A stretch of 64,000 nt of DNA, taken from CAVQBC01 sp963848415. Lineage in GTDB: Bacteria; Actinomycetota; Thermoleophilia; Solirubrobacterales; Solirubrobacteraceae. Both the position numbers and the translations under genes were made by a program. The first letter of the stretch is position 1; every line of letters starts with the position of its first letter. Location of the stretch: the NCBI GenBank assembly GCA_963848415.1, contig CAWKDN010000001.1, positions 930,001 through 994,000 on the forward strand. The letters run 5' to 3'. Below the pieces are notes generated by a model. It had not been told where the DNA came from. It searched no databases and worked only from the letters and a program-made list of their open reading frames with translations. This document shows, piece after piece, positions 26,239-34,789 of the stretch.

Positions 26239-26689
26239 GACGTCCCCTGCGTCACCGACGGCTGGTCGGGCTCGTTCCTGCAGTGCTTCTCGATCGGGCG
26301 ATCGCGGCGCCCACGCCCGCGCGGATCTCGCGGGCGTGGGCGGTGCAGTGCCGCTTCCCACGCATAGGGGGCACTCCTGCGTCGGGACAACCGACTCGCT
26401 GGCGCGCTGCTCTCTTCGCCTGGATGCGGAAGTGCTACGGGAGCAGCGCTCAATCAATCTGGGTGCTGCTTATGCCTCAGAGCACTAGCGCGGCGCGATC
26501 GACACGATATGACGGCTGGTGTGTGACGCATGCGCCACGCAGGTGACCTAGGCGATTGGGCGGCCTTGACGCGTCCTGAATACCTCACGTCAGCAGCGTC
26601 TCGTCGCTCGCTTGACAGCGCCGTCGCAACCTAGGAGGGTCGTCATCAAGGCCGTTCATCACAGTTCATGCCTCCGAAAGGAGGAACAG
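26239..26689. other. intergenic region with a strong stem-loop
   Basis: About 450 bp between the MoxR operon and the haloperoxidase-like gene. I see no convincing coding frame. Apart from the 14-bp stem-loop at 26308-26342, base composition is mixed, with several AT-richer patches near 26450-26620 that could hold the promoter of the downstream gene. No clear -35/-10 pair was identified. Confidence 0.5.
26308..26342. terminator. perfect 14-bp stem-loop after the MoxR operon
   Basis: CGCCCACGCCCGCG and its exact reverse complement flank a 7-nt loop, 70 bp after the stop of the last operon gene. There is no T-run, so if it is a terminator it is of the GC-hairpin-only type common in high-GC actinobacteria. 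Confidence 0.5.
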
Positions 26690-28033
26690 ATGGTCGTCCA
26701 TCGCTGGCGCCGGGTTCCGCTTGTTCTCGCAGTCGCGGCCCTTCTCGCACTCACGGCGTCGGCCCCCGCGCGCGCCGACGCGGTCACCGATTGGAACATC
26801 CACGCCACAAACGCCCTGGTGGTTACGGGTCTCCAGACGCCGCCGGTCTGGACGGTCAACCTGGCGCTCGTTCACGGGGCGGTCTACGACGCGGTGAACT
26901 CGATCGACGGCGGCTACCAGCCATACCTCGTCAAGGTGCGGGCGCGGCGCTGGTATTCGACGGACGCAGCCGCGGCCACCGCGGCGTATCGGGTGCTATC
27001 CAACATGCTGCCGGCCCAGCAGGCGACCCTCACCTCGCACTACGCAGCGTCGCTGGCGGCGATCCCTCCGGGCCAGGCCCGAGACGGTGGCGTTCTCGTC
27101 GGCGAGATCGCGGCGGCGGCCATGCTCGCGGCGAGGGCCGGCGACGGCCGCTCGCCCAACTCGGGCTACCGCTTCCCGGCGCCGGCGACGTCGACGGAGC
27201 CGTGGCCGGCGGGCCAGTGGCGGCCGACGCCGCCCGCGTTCGGCAACGACCCGTTCGCATGGGTCAAGGACGTGCGGCCGTTCCTGCTCGAGGACACCGA
27301 GCGCTTCGGCGCGCCCCCGCCGTACCCGCTCGCCAGCCGGAGGTACGCGCGCGAGTTCAACGAGGTGAAGCTCCTCGGCTCCCTCAACTCCTCGGCGCGC
27401 ACCGCAGATCAAACCGACATGGCCAAGTTCTGGGCAGACGGCCCGATTCTATGGACGCGCGTCGCGCGGGACCTGGCCGCCGATCGCGGGCTCGACACGG
27501 CTGACAATGCACGGCTCTATGCGATGGTCTATCTGACGGCAGCCGACTCGATCATCGTCTGCTGGCAGGGCAAGGCGAAGTACCTGTTTTGGCGCCCGAT
27601 CACCGCGATCCGCGACGCCGACCGGGACTCCAACCCTCGCACCGTCGCCGATCCGGCATGGCTGCCACTGATCAATAACCCTCCGTATCCCGATCACCCG
27701 TCCGGGCTGTCGTGCGTCGGCAGCGCGCTGGGGACCTCGCTCGGCGACTTCTTCGGCACCGATCGAGTCGATTACAGCGCTGCGAGCACGAACTCCATGA
27801 CTACGCGCAGCTTCTCAAGCTTCTCGCAAGGTATTCAGGAGATCGTCGATGCGCGCGTGTACTCGGGCATCCACTTCCGGCGGGCCAACGTGCAGGGTGC
27901 GCAGATTGGCGCCCAAATCGCGCGCTACCGGGAGCGGCACTACTTCCAACCAGCGCATCGGTCCCACCGCGGCCATGACTCGGACTCGGACCACGCTTCG
28001 ACAGGAAGCACGGCTGGGAGACGGAAGAACTAG
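26690..28033 (+). CDS. secreted vanadium-haloperoxidase/PAP2-like protein with altered active site
   Basis: 447 residues. ATG 26690 follows AAAGGAGGAACAG, an excellent ribosome site; the product then starts with a signal peptide ending SAPARA. The fold is that of vanadium-dependent haloperoxidase-related proteins. K297 and R302-P303 (KYLFWRP) supply phosphate/vanadate ligands and H395 (SGIHFRR) the apical histidine region. The central PSGH motif reads PSGL (337-340), so the usual acid-base histidine is a leucine. The C-terminus is His/Ser/Asp-rich and low in complexity. Activity is doubtful; a binding role or a nonfunctional relic is possible. Confidence 0.78.
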   Translation: MVVHRWRRVPLVLAVAALLALTASAPARADAVTDWNIHATNALVVTGLQTPPVWTVNLALVHGAVYDAVNSIDGGYQPYLVKVRARRWYSTDAAAATAAYRVLSNMLPAQQATLTSHYAASLAAIPPGQARDGGVLVGEIAAAAMLAARAGDGRSPNSGYRFPAPATSTEPWPAGQWRPTPPAFGNDPFAWVKDVRPFLLEDTERFGAPPPYPLASRRYAREFNEVKLLGSLNSSARTADQTDMAKFWADGPILWTRVARDLAADRGLDTADNARLYAMVYLTAADSIIVCWQGKAKYLFWRPITAIRDADRDSNPRTVADPAWLPLINNPPYPDHPSGLSCVGSALGTSLGDFFGTDRVDYSAASTNSMTTRSFSSFSQGIQEIVDARVYSGIHFRRANVQGAQIGAQIARYRERHYFQPAHRSHRGHDSDSDHASTGSTAGRRKN

Positions 28034-28369
28034 CGCCTATCCACCGGATGCCGTCTGGCGCCCCCACACCAGGCGGCTGCAGCCACGCGTCGTCCCACCG
28101 GCCACGGGCGCCGCTGCTGCTTTCGCGCGTTCACGGTTGCGCGCCGGAGCCTCGGCCGCGCTGGCGCTTCCACCCGAAGGGAGCGGTCCGCTGGCCCGTC
28201 GCGGTCTCGTAAGCCGAACCGCGTACGGGACGCTGCCGCAGCTCTTCGTGGATTGGCGGGTTCGCGAGAAGCTCGTCGAAACCCGCCGGCTCCGCGAGCG
28301 CTCGACGCGAGCCAATGCGGCCGGTCGTGGCGGCGCTGCGTGGCGTCGGCCCGACCGCGAGGAGCACCC
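28034..28369. other. non-coding stretch before the resolvase relic
   Basis: About 335 bp with open frames on both strands but no recognisable protein, no ribosome site and inconsistent codon-position bias. It lies inside the tRNA-Ser-bounded island and is probably degraded mobile DNA. Confidence 0.4.
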
Positions 28370-28551
28370 ATGGCGTCGCTGTCGATCGGCTATGCCCGCG
28401 TGTCCACCGACGAACAGGACCTGACCGCGCAGCGCGCCGCCCTGGTGGCACTTGGCGTCAGCGCCCAGCGCGTCTACGTCGACCACGGATTGACCGGTAC
28501 CAACCGCGATCGTCCTGGGCTGCGTTAGGCACTGGCGGCCTGTCGCGATGG
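28370..28551 (+). pseudogene. serine recombinase (resolvase/invertase) N-terminal remnant
   Basis: ATG 28370 opens a frame reading SIGYARVSTDEQDLTAQRAA, with the catalytic serine in YARVST. It continues to DHGLTGTNRDRPGLR and then hits TAG at 28526. The codons after the stop still read ALAACRDGDT, the normal continuation, where family members have Glu (GAG) at the stop. After that the homology ends. So a nonsense change plus loss of the remaining catalytic and DNA-binding parts. It lies 360 bp from the tRNA-Ser 3' end. Confidence 0.85.
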
Positions 28552-28906
28552 CGACACAGGCCGCGGGCGCGGTTACTCGACCAGTAGCCCAGCCGCTCGC
28601 CTGTCCGGTAGAGCCGCGAGCGCAGCCGTTGCATGCAGCGGTCGCAGGTGCCGCACTCGCACGACGCCGGCACGGACGGACGCCGGGCCGGCGGACGCGC
28701 CTCGGGCAACGCCGCCAGGCGCTCGGCGGACCTCTCGCGCTCGGCGCGGACGGGCACGAGCGCGGAGGCTACCGCCGGCCCGTGGGACGCGCCATGGGAC
28801 GCGGAAGTCCCACGAGTGACCATGAGTGTCGCCGACTGACTGAGCCGGCGCCCGGGCCGCCATCGGCCCGAATTCGGCTCCACGGCGCGGGATCGACGCT
28901 GTAGAG
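28552..28906. other. degraded segment next to tRNA-Ser(CGA)
   Basis: No gene is supported. A minus-strand frame contains a Cys cluster (CECGTCDRCMQR) without further family features. Bases 28780-28804 (CCGTGGGACGCGCC, then TGGGACGCG) nearly repeat 21531-21555 on the same strand, beside the other tRNA-Ser copy. Confidence 0.4.
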
Positions 28907-28996
28907 CGGAGGGGGAGGGATTCGAACCCTCGATGGACGTAGACCGCCCATAACGGTTTTCGAGACCGCCGCATTCAACCGCTCTGCCACCCCTCC
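28907..28996 (-). tRNA. tRNA-Ser(CGA)
   Basis: On the minus strand a type-II tRNA folds. Acceptor arms GGAGGGG/CCCCTCC with discriminator G, D arm GGCAGAGCGGTTGAATGC, anticodon stem CGGT/ACCG around loop CTCGAAA (anticodon CGA, codon UCG). Long variable arm, then T arm GAGGG-TTCGAAT-CCCTC. CCA is not encoded. It is the intact copy of the direct repeat described at 21434. Confidence 0.95.
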
Positions 28997-29030
28997 AGGT
29001 GACGAGCCGAGGGTAGCGCCCCGCGGGCGG

Positions 29031-29567
29031 TCACCCGGAGCCACCGCGCTCTTCGGCGTCGCCGAGGCCCGGGCCGCGCCGGCCGCGCCGGGCGGCGAAG
29101 AACGCCACGAGCAGGTCCGCGCAGTCCGCGGCCAGCACGCCGCCCCGCACCTGCGGGCGGTGGTTGAGGCGCGGCTCGGCGAGCACGTCGAGGACGCTGC
29201 CCGCCGCGCCGGCCTTCGGGTCAGCGGTGCCGAACACCACGCGCGGGACGCGCGCGAGCACGATCGCGCCGGCGCACATCGCGCACGGCTCGAGCGTCAC
29301 GTAGAGCGTCGTCTCCAGCAGCCGCCACGAGCCCAGCGCGCGCGCGGCGGCCTGGAGCGCGAGCAGCTCGGCGTGGGCGGTCGGGTCCTGGCGGCGCTCG
29401 CGCTCGTTGCGCCCCACCGCGATCGCCTCCCCCGCGCGCACGACGACGGCGCCGACCGGCACGTCGTCGTGGGCGATCGCCTGCTCGGCCTCGGCCAGCG
29501 CGAACCGCATGTAGCGCTCGTCGCCGGAGAGTCCTGGCGCTTCGGGGGCTTGTGGCGGAACTTCCAC
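29031..29567 (-). CDS. tadA: tRNA-adenosine deaminase
   Basis: 178 residues from GTG 29567. An ATG at 29510 is possible, but DERYMRFALAEAEQA, the usual N-terminal helix, begins before it. Zinc-deaminase motifs are intact: HAE (H65, catalytic E67) and PCAMC (C95, C98). TadA converts A34 of tRNA-Arg(ACG) to inosine, allowing decoding of CGN codons; that tRNA is encoded at 41726-41798. It starts 34 nt downstream of tRNA-Ser(CGA) 5' end and is divergent from the subtilase gene. Confidence 0.9.
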   Translation of the reverse strand: MEVPPQAPEAPGLSGDERYMRFALAEAEQAIAHDDVPVGAVVVRAGEAIAVGRNERERRQDPTAHAELLALQAAARALGSWRLLETTLYVTLEPCAMCAGAIVLARVPRVVFGTADPKAGAAGSVLDVLAEPRLNHRPQVRGGVLAADCADLLVAFFAARRGRRGPGLGDAEERGGSG

Positions 29568-29627
29568 TGCCCGACAATGTTGATGCAGGAGCGGCGCGGC
29601 AGGGCGCCCTACCCCCACCAGTCGCCC

Positions 29628-30962
29628 ATGCTCACATCCCGCCTCCGCCGTGTCCTCTGCCCCGCGCTGCTGCTCGCAGGGCTGTTCGCCGCCCCCGCCG
29701 GCGCGGCGCAGGACCCCTACCCCGCCGGCGAGGTGATCGTCCGCTACGCGGCCGAGGCCGACCGCAGCGCCCGCGCCGCCGCCCAGCGGGCCGCCGGCGC
29801 CGGCGCGCCCGAGGCCTTCGCGCCGCGCACCCGCGTCCTGCGCATCCGCGACGGCGAGAGCGTCGCGGCCACCGTGCGCGAGCTCGAGCGCCGGCCGGAG
29901 GTGCTCGACGCCTCCCCGAACCACATCGCGCGCGCGAGCTTCTTCCCGAACGACCCGGGCTTCGGCGACACGCCCGGCGGATGGGCCGGCGTGCAGTGGA
30001 ACCTCGACGGGCCGGCGGGGGTCAACGCCTCGGCGGCGTGGGCCAACCTGATCGGCGCGGGCCGCGACGGCGGGCGCGGCGTGACGGTCGCGGTGCTCGA
30101 CACGGGCGTCGCCTACGCGAACCGCGGGCGCTTCCGCCGTTCCCCGGACCTGTCCGCCGAGCGCATGGTCCGCGGCTATGACTTCGTCGGGCGCGACCCC
30201 TACCCGAACGACCACAACGGCCACGGGACGCACGTGGCGAGCACGATCGGCGAGGTCGCCAACAACCAGCTCGGGCTCACCGGGCTGGCGTACGGCGCGT
30301 CGATCATGCCGATCCGGGTCCTCAACCAGGAGGGCGAGGGGCGCAGCTCCTCGATCGCGTCGGGCATCCGCTACGCGGCGTCGCACGGTGCGGACGTGAT
30401 CAACCTGTCCTTCGAGTTCGAGAGCTGGGTGAGCGCATCGGGGATCCCGGCCGTGCTCGACGCGCTGCGCTACGCGCGCAGCCGCGGGACGCTCGTGGTC
30501 GGTGCCTCGGGCAACGAGGGCGCCCAGCGGATCCCGTACCCCGCGCGCGCGCCGGAGGTCCTCTCGGTGGGCGGCACCACCGAGCACCGCTGCCGCGCCT
30601 ACTACTCCAACGGCGGCGCGGGCCTGGATCTCGTCGCGCCCGGCGGCGGAGCGGACGCCGACGGCGCCGGCTGTCTCGAGGGTCAGCCCCCGGGCCGCGA
30701 CATCTTCCAGCTCACGCTCGACGGCTCGATCGCGCGCTTCGGGATCCCTGAGGGCTACAAGGGCACCTCGATGGCGGCCCCGCACGTCTCCGCGGCCGCC
30801 GCGCTGGTGATCGCCTCGGGCGTGGTCGGGCGCGACCCCGCGCCGCGGGCCGTCGAGCGCCGGCTGCGCTCGAGCGCCGCGGACCTCGGACCGGCCGGCT
30901 ACGACGAGCGCAACGGCTGGGGCCTGCTCGACGCCGGCGCGGCGACCGCGCCCGGCGGGTGA
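29628..30962 (+). CDS. secreted subtilisin-like serine protease (S8)
   Basis: 444 residues from ATG 29628. Signal peptide 1-27 (LLLAGLFAAPAGAA), then a short prodomain-like segment (30-105, with GEVIVRYAAEADRSARAAAQ), then the S8 catalytic domain with D158 (VAVLDTG), H199 (NGHGTHVAST) and S381 (GTSMAAPH), and the oxyanion Asn in GASGNEG. All catalytic residues are intact. There is no C-terminal accessory domain. It probably acts outside the cell. Confidence 0.93.
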   Translation: MLTSRLRRVLCPALLLAGLFAAPAGAAQDPYPAGEVIVRYAAEADRSARAAAQRAAGAGAPEAFAPRTRVLRIRDGESVAATVRELERRPEVLDASPNHIARASFFPNDPGFGDTPGGWAGVQWNLDGPAGVNASAAWANLIGAGRDGGRGVTVAVLDTGVAYANRGRFRRSPDLSAERMVRGYDFVGRDPYPNDHNGHGTHVASTIGEVANNQLGLTGLAYGASIMPIRVLNQEGEGRSSSIASGIRYAASHGADVINLSFEFESWVSASGIPAVLDALRYARSRGTLVVGASGNEGAQRIPYPARAPEVLSVGGTTEHRCRAYYSNGGAGLDLVAPGGGADADGAGCLEGQPPGRDIFQLTLDGSIARFGIPEGYKGTSMAAPHVSAAAALVIASGVVGRDPAPRAVERRLRSSAADLGPAGYDERNGWGLLDAGAATAPGG

Positions 30963-31013
30963 CAGACACGTCACAGATGGGCGCCTGAGCACCTTCTACG
31001 GTGGAGGCTCGAC

Positions 31014-31779
31014 GTGATCGACCTCCACGCCCACATCCTGCCCGGCCTCGACGACGGCCCGCGCGACCTCGACGCCGCGGCCGCCTTCGCCCGCGCCGCG
31101 GTGGCCGAGGGCACGGCGGTGCTGGCCGCGACCTCGCACGTGGATCCGGTCTTCTCGCTGCGCCCGTCCGACCTCGCACGGGCTCGCGCGGCGGTGCGCG
31201 AGCGCCTGCGCGAGGACGGCATCGAGCTCGACGTCGTCGCCGGCGGGGAGATCGCCGCCGCCCGGCTGCGGGACCTCGACGACGACGAGCTCGACGGGCT
31301 GCGGCTCGGCGGCGGGCCCTACGTCCTGCTGGAGGCGCCTCTCGGCCCCTTCTCCGCCGACGAGTTCGGCGCGCTCGTCGCCGACCTGCAGGCGCGCGGC
31401 TTCCGCGTGCTGATCGCCCACCCCGAGCGGGCGCCGCTGTTCCAGCGGGCGCCCGAGCGGCTCGGCCGCCCTCGTCGACGACGGAGCGCTGGCACAGGTC
31501 ACGGCCGGCGCGCTGCTGGGCGAGTTCGGCTCCCCGGTGCGCCGCTTCGCGGTCGCCCTGCTGCGCGACGGGCTCGCGCACGTGGTCGCGTCCGACGGCC
31601 ATGGCCCACACCGCCCGCCGGGGGTGCGCGGCGCTTTTGCCGCGGTCGAGCGCGAGCTGCCCGGCGCTCGCCGGCTGGCGCCGTGGATGGCGCACGACGT
31701 GCCGGCCGCGATCCTCGCCGGCGCTCCCGTCCCCGAGCGCCCCGCGCTGCCGCGCGAGCCGCTCAGCCAAGCTTCGTGA
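31014..31779 (+). pseudogene. CpsB/YwqE-like PHP phosphatase, single frameshift
   Basis: GTG 31014 after GGTGGAGG. The first frame reads IDLHAHILPGLDDGPRDLDA, the metal-binding start of CpsB/YwqE tyrosine phosphatases, and continues to AHPERAPLFQRAPERL. Near 31464 one extra G (CTCGGCCGCC) shifts the frame. The correct continuation ALVDDGALAQVTAGALLGEF and VASDGHGPHRPPG lies in the next frame and ends at 31779. These enzymes regulate exopolysaccharide export kinases. Either a recent inactivation or a sequence error; no kinase or capsule gene is nearby. Confidence 0.8.
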
Positions 31780-31849
31780 TCGCGATCACCATGCCGGCGA
31801 GCACGAAGATCACGATCAGCGCCTGCACCCAGATCCAGAACGGGGACAC
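31763..31849 (-). CDS. 28-residue single-helix membrane protein
   Basis: The frame reads VSPFWIWVQALIVIFVLAGM then VIAITKLG, a nearly pure transmembrane helix with a Lys near the C-terminus. GTG 31849 follows GGAGG with almost no spacing, so the start or mode of initiation is unusual. It lies in the 3' gap between two convergent genes and overlaps the end of the CpsB-like gene by 17 nt. Hydrophobicity and lack of internal stops support it; the function is unknown. Confidence 0.45.
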   Translation of the reverse strand: MSPFWIWVQALIVIFVLAGMVIAITKLG

Positions 31850-31858
31850 GCCTCCAGA

Positions 31859-32320
31859 CTAGCCCTCCTGTACGGGCGCGGCCTCACGTTGACGCGCCGT
31901 GACGGTGGTCACGGGCAGCCCCAGCCCGGAGAGCTTGTGGGGCAGGTCGAGGCGCAGCCAGCGCGAGGCCCGCTTCGGCAGCGTGGAGAGGATGATCTCG
32001 TCGAAGCCGTGCGCGTTGACAGCATCCTCGATCGCGGTCAGCGGCGCGGGGGCGCCGATCAGGCTCGAGACCTCACCGCCGGCCGCGTCCTCGAGCAGCG
32101 GCACCGCCAGCTCGATCACCGCCTCGGCCTCGGTGCGGTCGGTGTCCTCCGGGTCGACCACGCGGTGCAGGCCGTGCGGGGTGTTGGGCACCAACAGCGT
32201 GAAGCTGGCCGGCCCGCGCTGCGCCCGCTCGCGCACGGCCTCCAGCAGGGCGGGGGTGGCCGCGGTGCGGTTGGCCACCACGAGCACGCGGGCCGGGGTG
32301 GCGGCGGCAGAGGACTCCAT
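31859..32320 (-). CDS. UspA-like Rossmann protein
   Basis: 153 residues from ATG 32320 preceded by AAAGGGAG. RVLVVANRTAATPALLEAVR and the end HGFDEIILSTLPKRASRWLR match an actinobacterial protein group with the universal-stress-protein fold. A G-x2-G-x9-G ATP loop is not evident, so nucleotide binding is uncertain. Function unknown. It ends 10 bp from the small membrane ORF on the same strand. Confidence 0.75.
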   Translation of the reverse strand: MESSAAATPARVLVVANRTAATPALLEAVRERAQRGPASFTLLVPNTPHGLHRVVDPEDTDRTEAEAVIELAVPLLEDAAGGEVSSLIGAPAPLTAIEDAVNAHGFDEIILSTLPKRASRWLRLDLPHKLSGLGLPVTTVTARQREAAPVQEG

Positions 32321-32422
32321 GGGTCGGCTCCCTTTCGTGCGAGGTGGTCGCAGTGTCTCAAGGCGCGCGCCCGCGCGCCAGGTCTCGCCCAGGTGCGGAC
32401 GGCGGGTCGTCATCCTGCGGGC

Positions 32423-33532
32423 ATGGCGACGGACGTGGCGGTGATCGGCGGCGGCATCGCCGGCTGCGCGCTGGCGGCCTTCCTGGCCGAGCGCGGTGCC
32501 GGCGTGCTGCTGTTCGAGCGCGACGAGCTGGCCTCCGCCGCCTCCGGCCGCAACTCCGGCGCGCTCCAGCACCCGATGGAGCCGGCCTTGGCCGGCCTCT
32601 ACGAGGAGAGCCTGGACCACTACGCGGGGCTCGGCCACGGCTTCGCGCTGCCGGCCGAGCCCGCCGGCGTGCTGGTGCTCGACACCGACGCCGCGCGGAC
32701 GGACGCGCTCGTGGCCGTGCTCGCGCGCGAGCATCCCGAGCTCGCGCCCACGGCGCTCGAGGGCGCCGCGCTGGAGGCGGCGGCGCCGGGGCTGGCCGAG
32801 GATCTCTCCGCGTGCCGCCTGGACACCGGCCGCCCGGTGCCGCCGGCCGCCGCCACGCGCGCCTTTGCCGCGCGGGCGGCCGCCGCGGGCGCGTCGCTCG
32901 AGGTGGGGGTCGCCACGCGGCCGTGGCTCGAGAACGGACGCGCCGCGGGCGTCGAGCTGGCAGGCGGCGAGCGGGTCGGCGCCGGCGCGGTTGTGGTGGC
33001 CGCCGGGCCGTGGACCCCGAAGCTGCTCGACCCGGTGGGGGCGTGGCGGCCGATCACGCCGCTGTGGGGCGTCGTGGTCGAGCTGGAGCTCGCCGCTCCG
33101 CCGCGCCCGGTCGTCGAGGAGGCCGGCGTCGAGGAGCTCGCCGGCGCGGGTGGCGGTGGCGCGGCGCAGGCAGTCTTCAGCTTGATCACCGCAGGCGGGC
33201 GCTCCGTGCTCGGCTCGACCTTCCTGACCGAGCGCCCGGACCCGGACGCGCTCGTCGAGGCGCTGATCGAGCGCGGGACGCGCTTCTTCCCGGCGGTCGC
33301 CGAGGCACGCCGCGGCGCGGCGCGGGCCTGCGCCCGGCCGCTGTCGCGCGACGGGCGCCCCCTGCTCGGGCCCGTCGCCGGGCACGACGGGCTCTTCGTC
33401 GCCGCCGGGCACGGGCCGTGGGGGATCTCCTGCGGGCCGGGCTCGGCGCGGCTCGTGGCCGACGTGGTGCTGGGCCGCGACGGCGTCCGGATCCCGCCCG
33501 CGCTCGCTGCCGAGCGTTTCGGACCGCCGTGA
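32423..33532 (+). CDS. FAD-dependent amine/amino-acid oxidoreductase (DAO family)
   Basis: 369 residues. ATG 32423 puts the FAD loop at the N-terminus: DVAVIGGGIAGCALAAFLAE and the second motif FERDELASAASGRNSG with GRNSG typical of DAO/glycine-oxidase proteins. The C-terminal motif GLFVAAGHGPWGISCGPGSA is the usual FAD-closing region. Substrate, probably a secondary or D-amino acid, unknown. The stop overlaps the next start by 4 nt (GTGA). Confidence 0.88.
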   Translation: MATDVAVIGGGIAGCALAAFLAERGAGVLLFERDELASAASGRNSGALQHPMEPALAGLYEESLDHYAGLGHGFALPAEPAGVLVLDTDAARTDALVAVLAREHPELAPTALEGAALEAAAPGLAEDLSACRLDTGRPVPPAAATRAFAARAAAAGASLEVGVATRPWLENGRAAGVELAGGERVGAGAVVVAAGPWTPKLLDPVGAWRPITPLWGVVVELELAAPPRPVVEEAGVEELAGAGGGGAAQAVFSLITAGGRSVLGSTFLTERPDPDALVEALIERGTRFFPAVAEARRGAARACARPLSRDGRPLLGPVAGHDGLFVAAGHGPWGISCGPGSARLVADVVLGRDGVRIPPALAAERFGPP

Positions 33533-34008
33533 GTCGCGTGCGCTGGGTCGTCGACGCCTTCAACGTGATCGGCGCCCGCCCGGACGGCTGGTGGCGCGAC
33601 CGGCCGGCCGCGATGCGGCGCCTCGTCGAGCGCCTCGAGGCCTTCGCCGAGACCGAGGGCGAGCCGGTGTGCGTCGTGCTCGACGCCGACCCCGCTTCGC
33701 TCGCGGGCCGCCACGGCGGGCTCGAGGTGGTCGCTGCGCCCCGGCGAGGACGCGACGCGGCCGACGACGAGATCGCCCGCCGCGTGGAGGCCGACGCCGA
33801 TCCCGCCGGCCTGACCGTCGTCACCTCGGACGCGACGCTGGCCGCCCGCGTGCGCCGGGCCGGCGCGCGCACCGAGGGCGCCGGCGCGTTCCGTCGCCGG
33901 CTGGACGTTCTGATCAGCGCGCGAACGGGTTGCGGCGCTTGCGGCGGCGCCGCGGCATGCGCGGCAACGGCACCTCCACCGAGCCGCCCGTCGGCGTGGG
34001 GAGCTTGA
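33529..34008 (+). CDS. NYN-domain (YacP/PIN-like) predicted ribonuclease
   Basis: 159 residues from GTG 33529. VRWVVDAFNVIGARPDGWWR, CVVLDAD and TVVTSDATLAARVRRAG carry the acidic positions of the YacP/NYN nuclease fold (D in VDAFN, D in LDAD, D in TSDATLA). Such proteins act on RNA. The domain ends near residue 130; the last 30 residues (C-rich, GCGACGGAAACA) are translated from DNA that is antisense to the end of the acyltransferase gene, a 95-nt tail-to-tail overlap. Confidence 0.8.
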   Translation: MSRVRWVVDAFNVIGARPDGWWRDRPAAMRRLVERLEAFAETEGEPVCVVLDADPASLAGRHGGLEVVAAPRRGRDAADDEIARRVEADADPAGLTVVTSDATLAARVRRAGARTEGAGAFRRRLDVLISARTGCGACGGAAACAATAPPPSRPSAWGA

Positions 34009-34762
34009 CCGTGGGGCGCTTGCGCGCCTGCTGCGCGCGGTAGGCGAGGCTCCCGCCCAGCCCGAGCGCGGCGAGGCCCGCGGCGATGACCCCCGGCCGT
34101 GCCCGCAGCCGCCGGAACTCCGTCTCGACCTGCGGCCAGACCTGCCCCTGGATCAGCTCCCGCGCCGCCTCCGGGGTGGCCTCGAGCGCCACGGGCATCA
34201 CCGCCGCGGCGAAGGCGACCTGCACCCGCACGGGTCGCGGGAGCGGGCCGTAGAAGAGCTTTTCCGTCCCGGTGATCGCGCACGGCACGAGCGGCGCCTG
34301 CGCCTCGAGCGCGAGCCGGCCCGCACCGCGGCGCGGCTGGGTCAGCTCGTCCGGCTCGCGGTAGCGGGTGCCCTCGGGGAAGAGCGAGAGCAGGCCGCCC
34401 TGGCGCAGGATCGTCCGCGCCGTCTCCAGCGCCTCCTCGTCGGCGGTGCCCCGCCGCACCGGGAAGCACCCGAGTGCCACCAGCAGCCGCCCGAAGGGCC
34501 CCTCGAACAGCTCGCTCTTGCCCATGAAGCGCACGTGGCGCGGCGTGGCCAGCGCGACGAAGAACGAGTCGTAGAGGCTCTTGTGGTTCGGGGCGACGAT
34601 TGCGGCGCCCTCGCGCGGAATGTGCTCGGCGCCCGAGATCCGCAGCCGGTAGAACAGCCGCACGAACGGCGCGACGAAGAACCGGAAGAACGCGTAGACG
34701 GGCCGCGAGGCACCGCGCTCGCGCGCGAGCTTGTGGGCTTCCTCGATGTCCACCGGCGGCAC
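33914..34762 (-). CDS. 1-acyl-glycerol-3-phosphate acyltransferase (PlsC family)
   Basis: 282 residues from GTG 34762 (GTG 34753 also possible). The acyltransferase motif I NHKSLYDS (H-x4-D), motif with GKSELFEGPFG, motif III FPEGTRYREP and the Pro-motif VPCAITGTEK are in order. It makes phosphatidic acid at the inner membrane face. An N-terminal amphipathic helix (VYAFFRFFVAPFVRLFYRL) would anchor it. The basic C-terminus (RMPRRRRKRRNPFAR) may bind lipid head groups. Confidence 0.9.
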   Translation of the reverse strand: MPPVDIEEAHKLARERGASRPVYAFFRFFVAPFVRLFYRLRISGAEHIPREGAAIVAPNHKSLYDSFFVALATPRHVRFMGKSELFEGPFGRLLVALGCFPVRRGTADEEALETARTILRQGGLLSLFPEGTRYREPDELTQPRRGAGRLALEAQAPLVPCAITGTEKLFYGPLPRPVRVQVAFAAAVMPVALEATPEAARELIQGQVWPQVETEFRRLRARPGVIAAGLAALGLGGSLAYRAQQARKRPTVKLPTPTGGSVEVPLPRMPRRRRKRRNPFAR

Positions 34763-34789
34763 GCTACCGCCCGCGCGGCTCAGAGTCAG

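Noticed and set aside
29031..30992. 653-residue minus-strand frame spanning the subtilase
   Set aside because: Only its last 178 residues (TadA) match a family; the rest is antisense to the subtilase.
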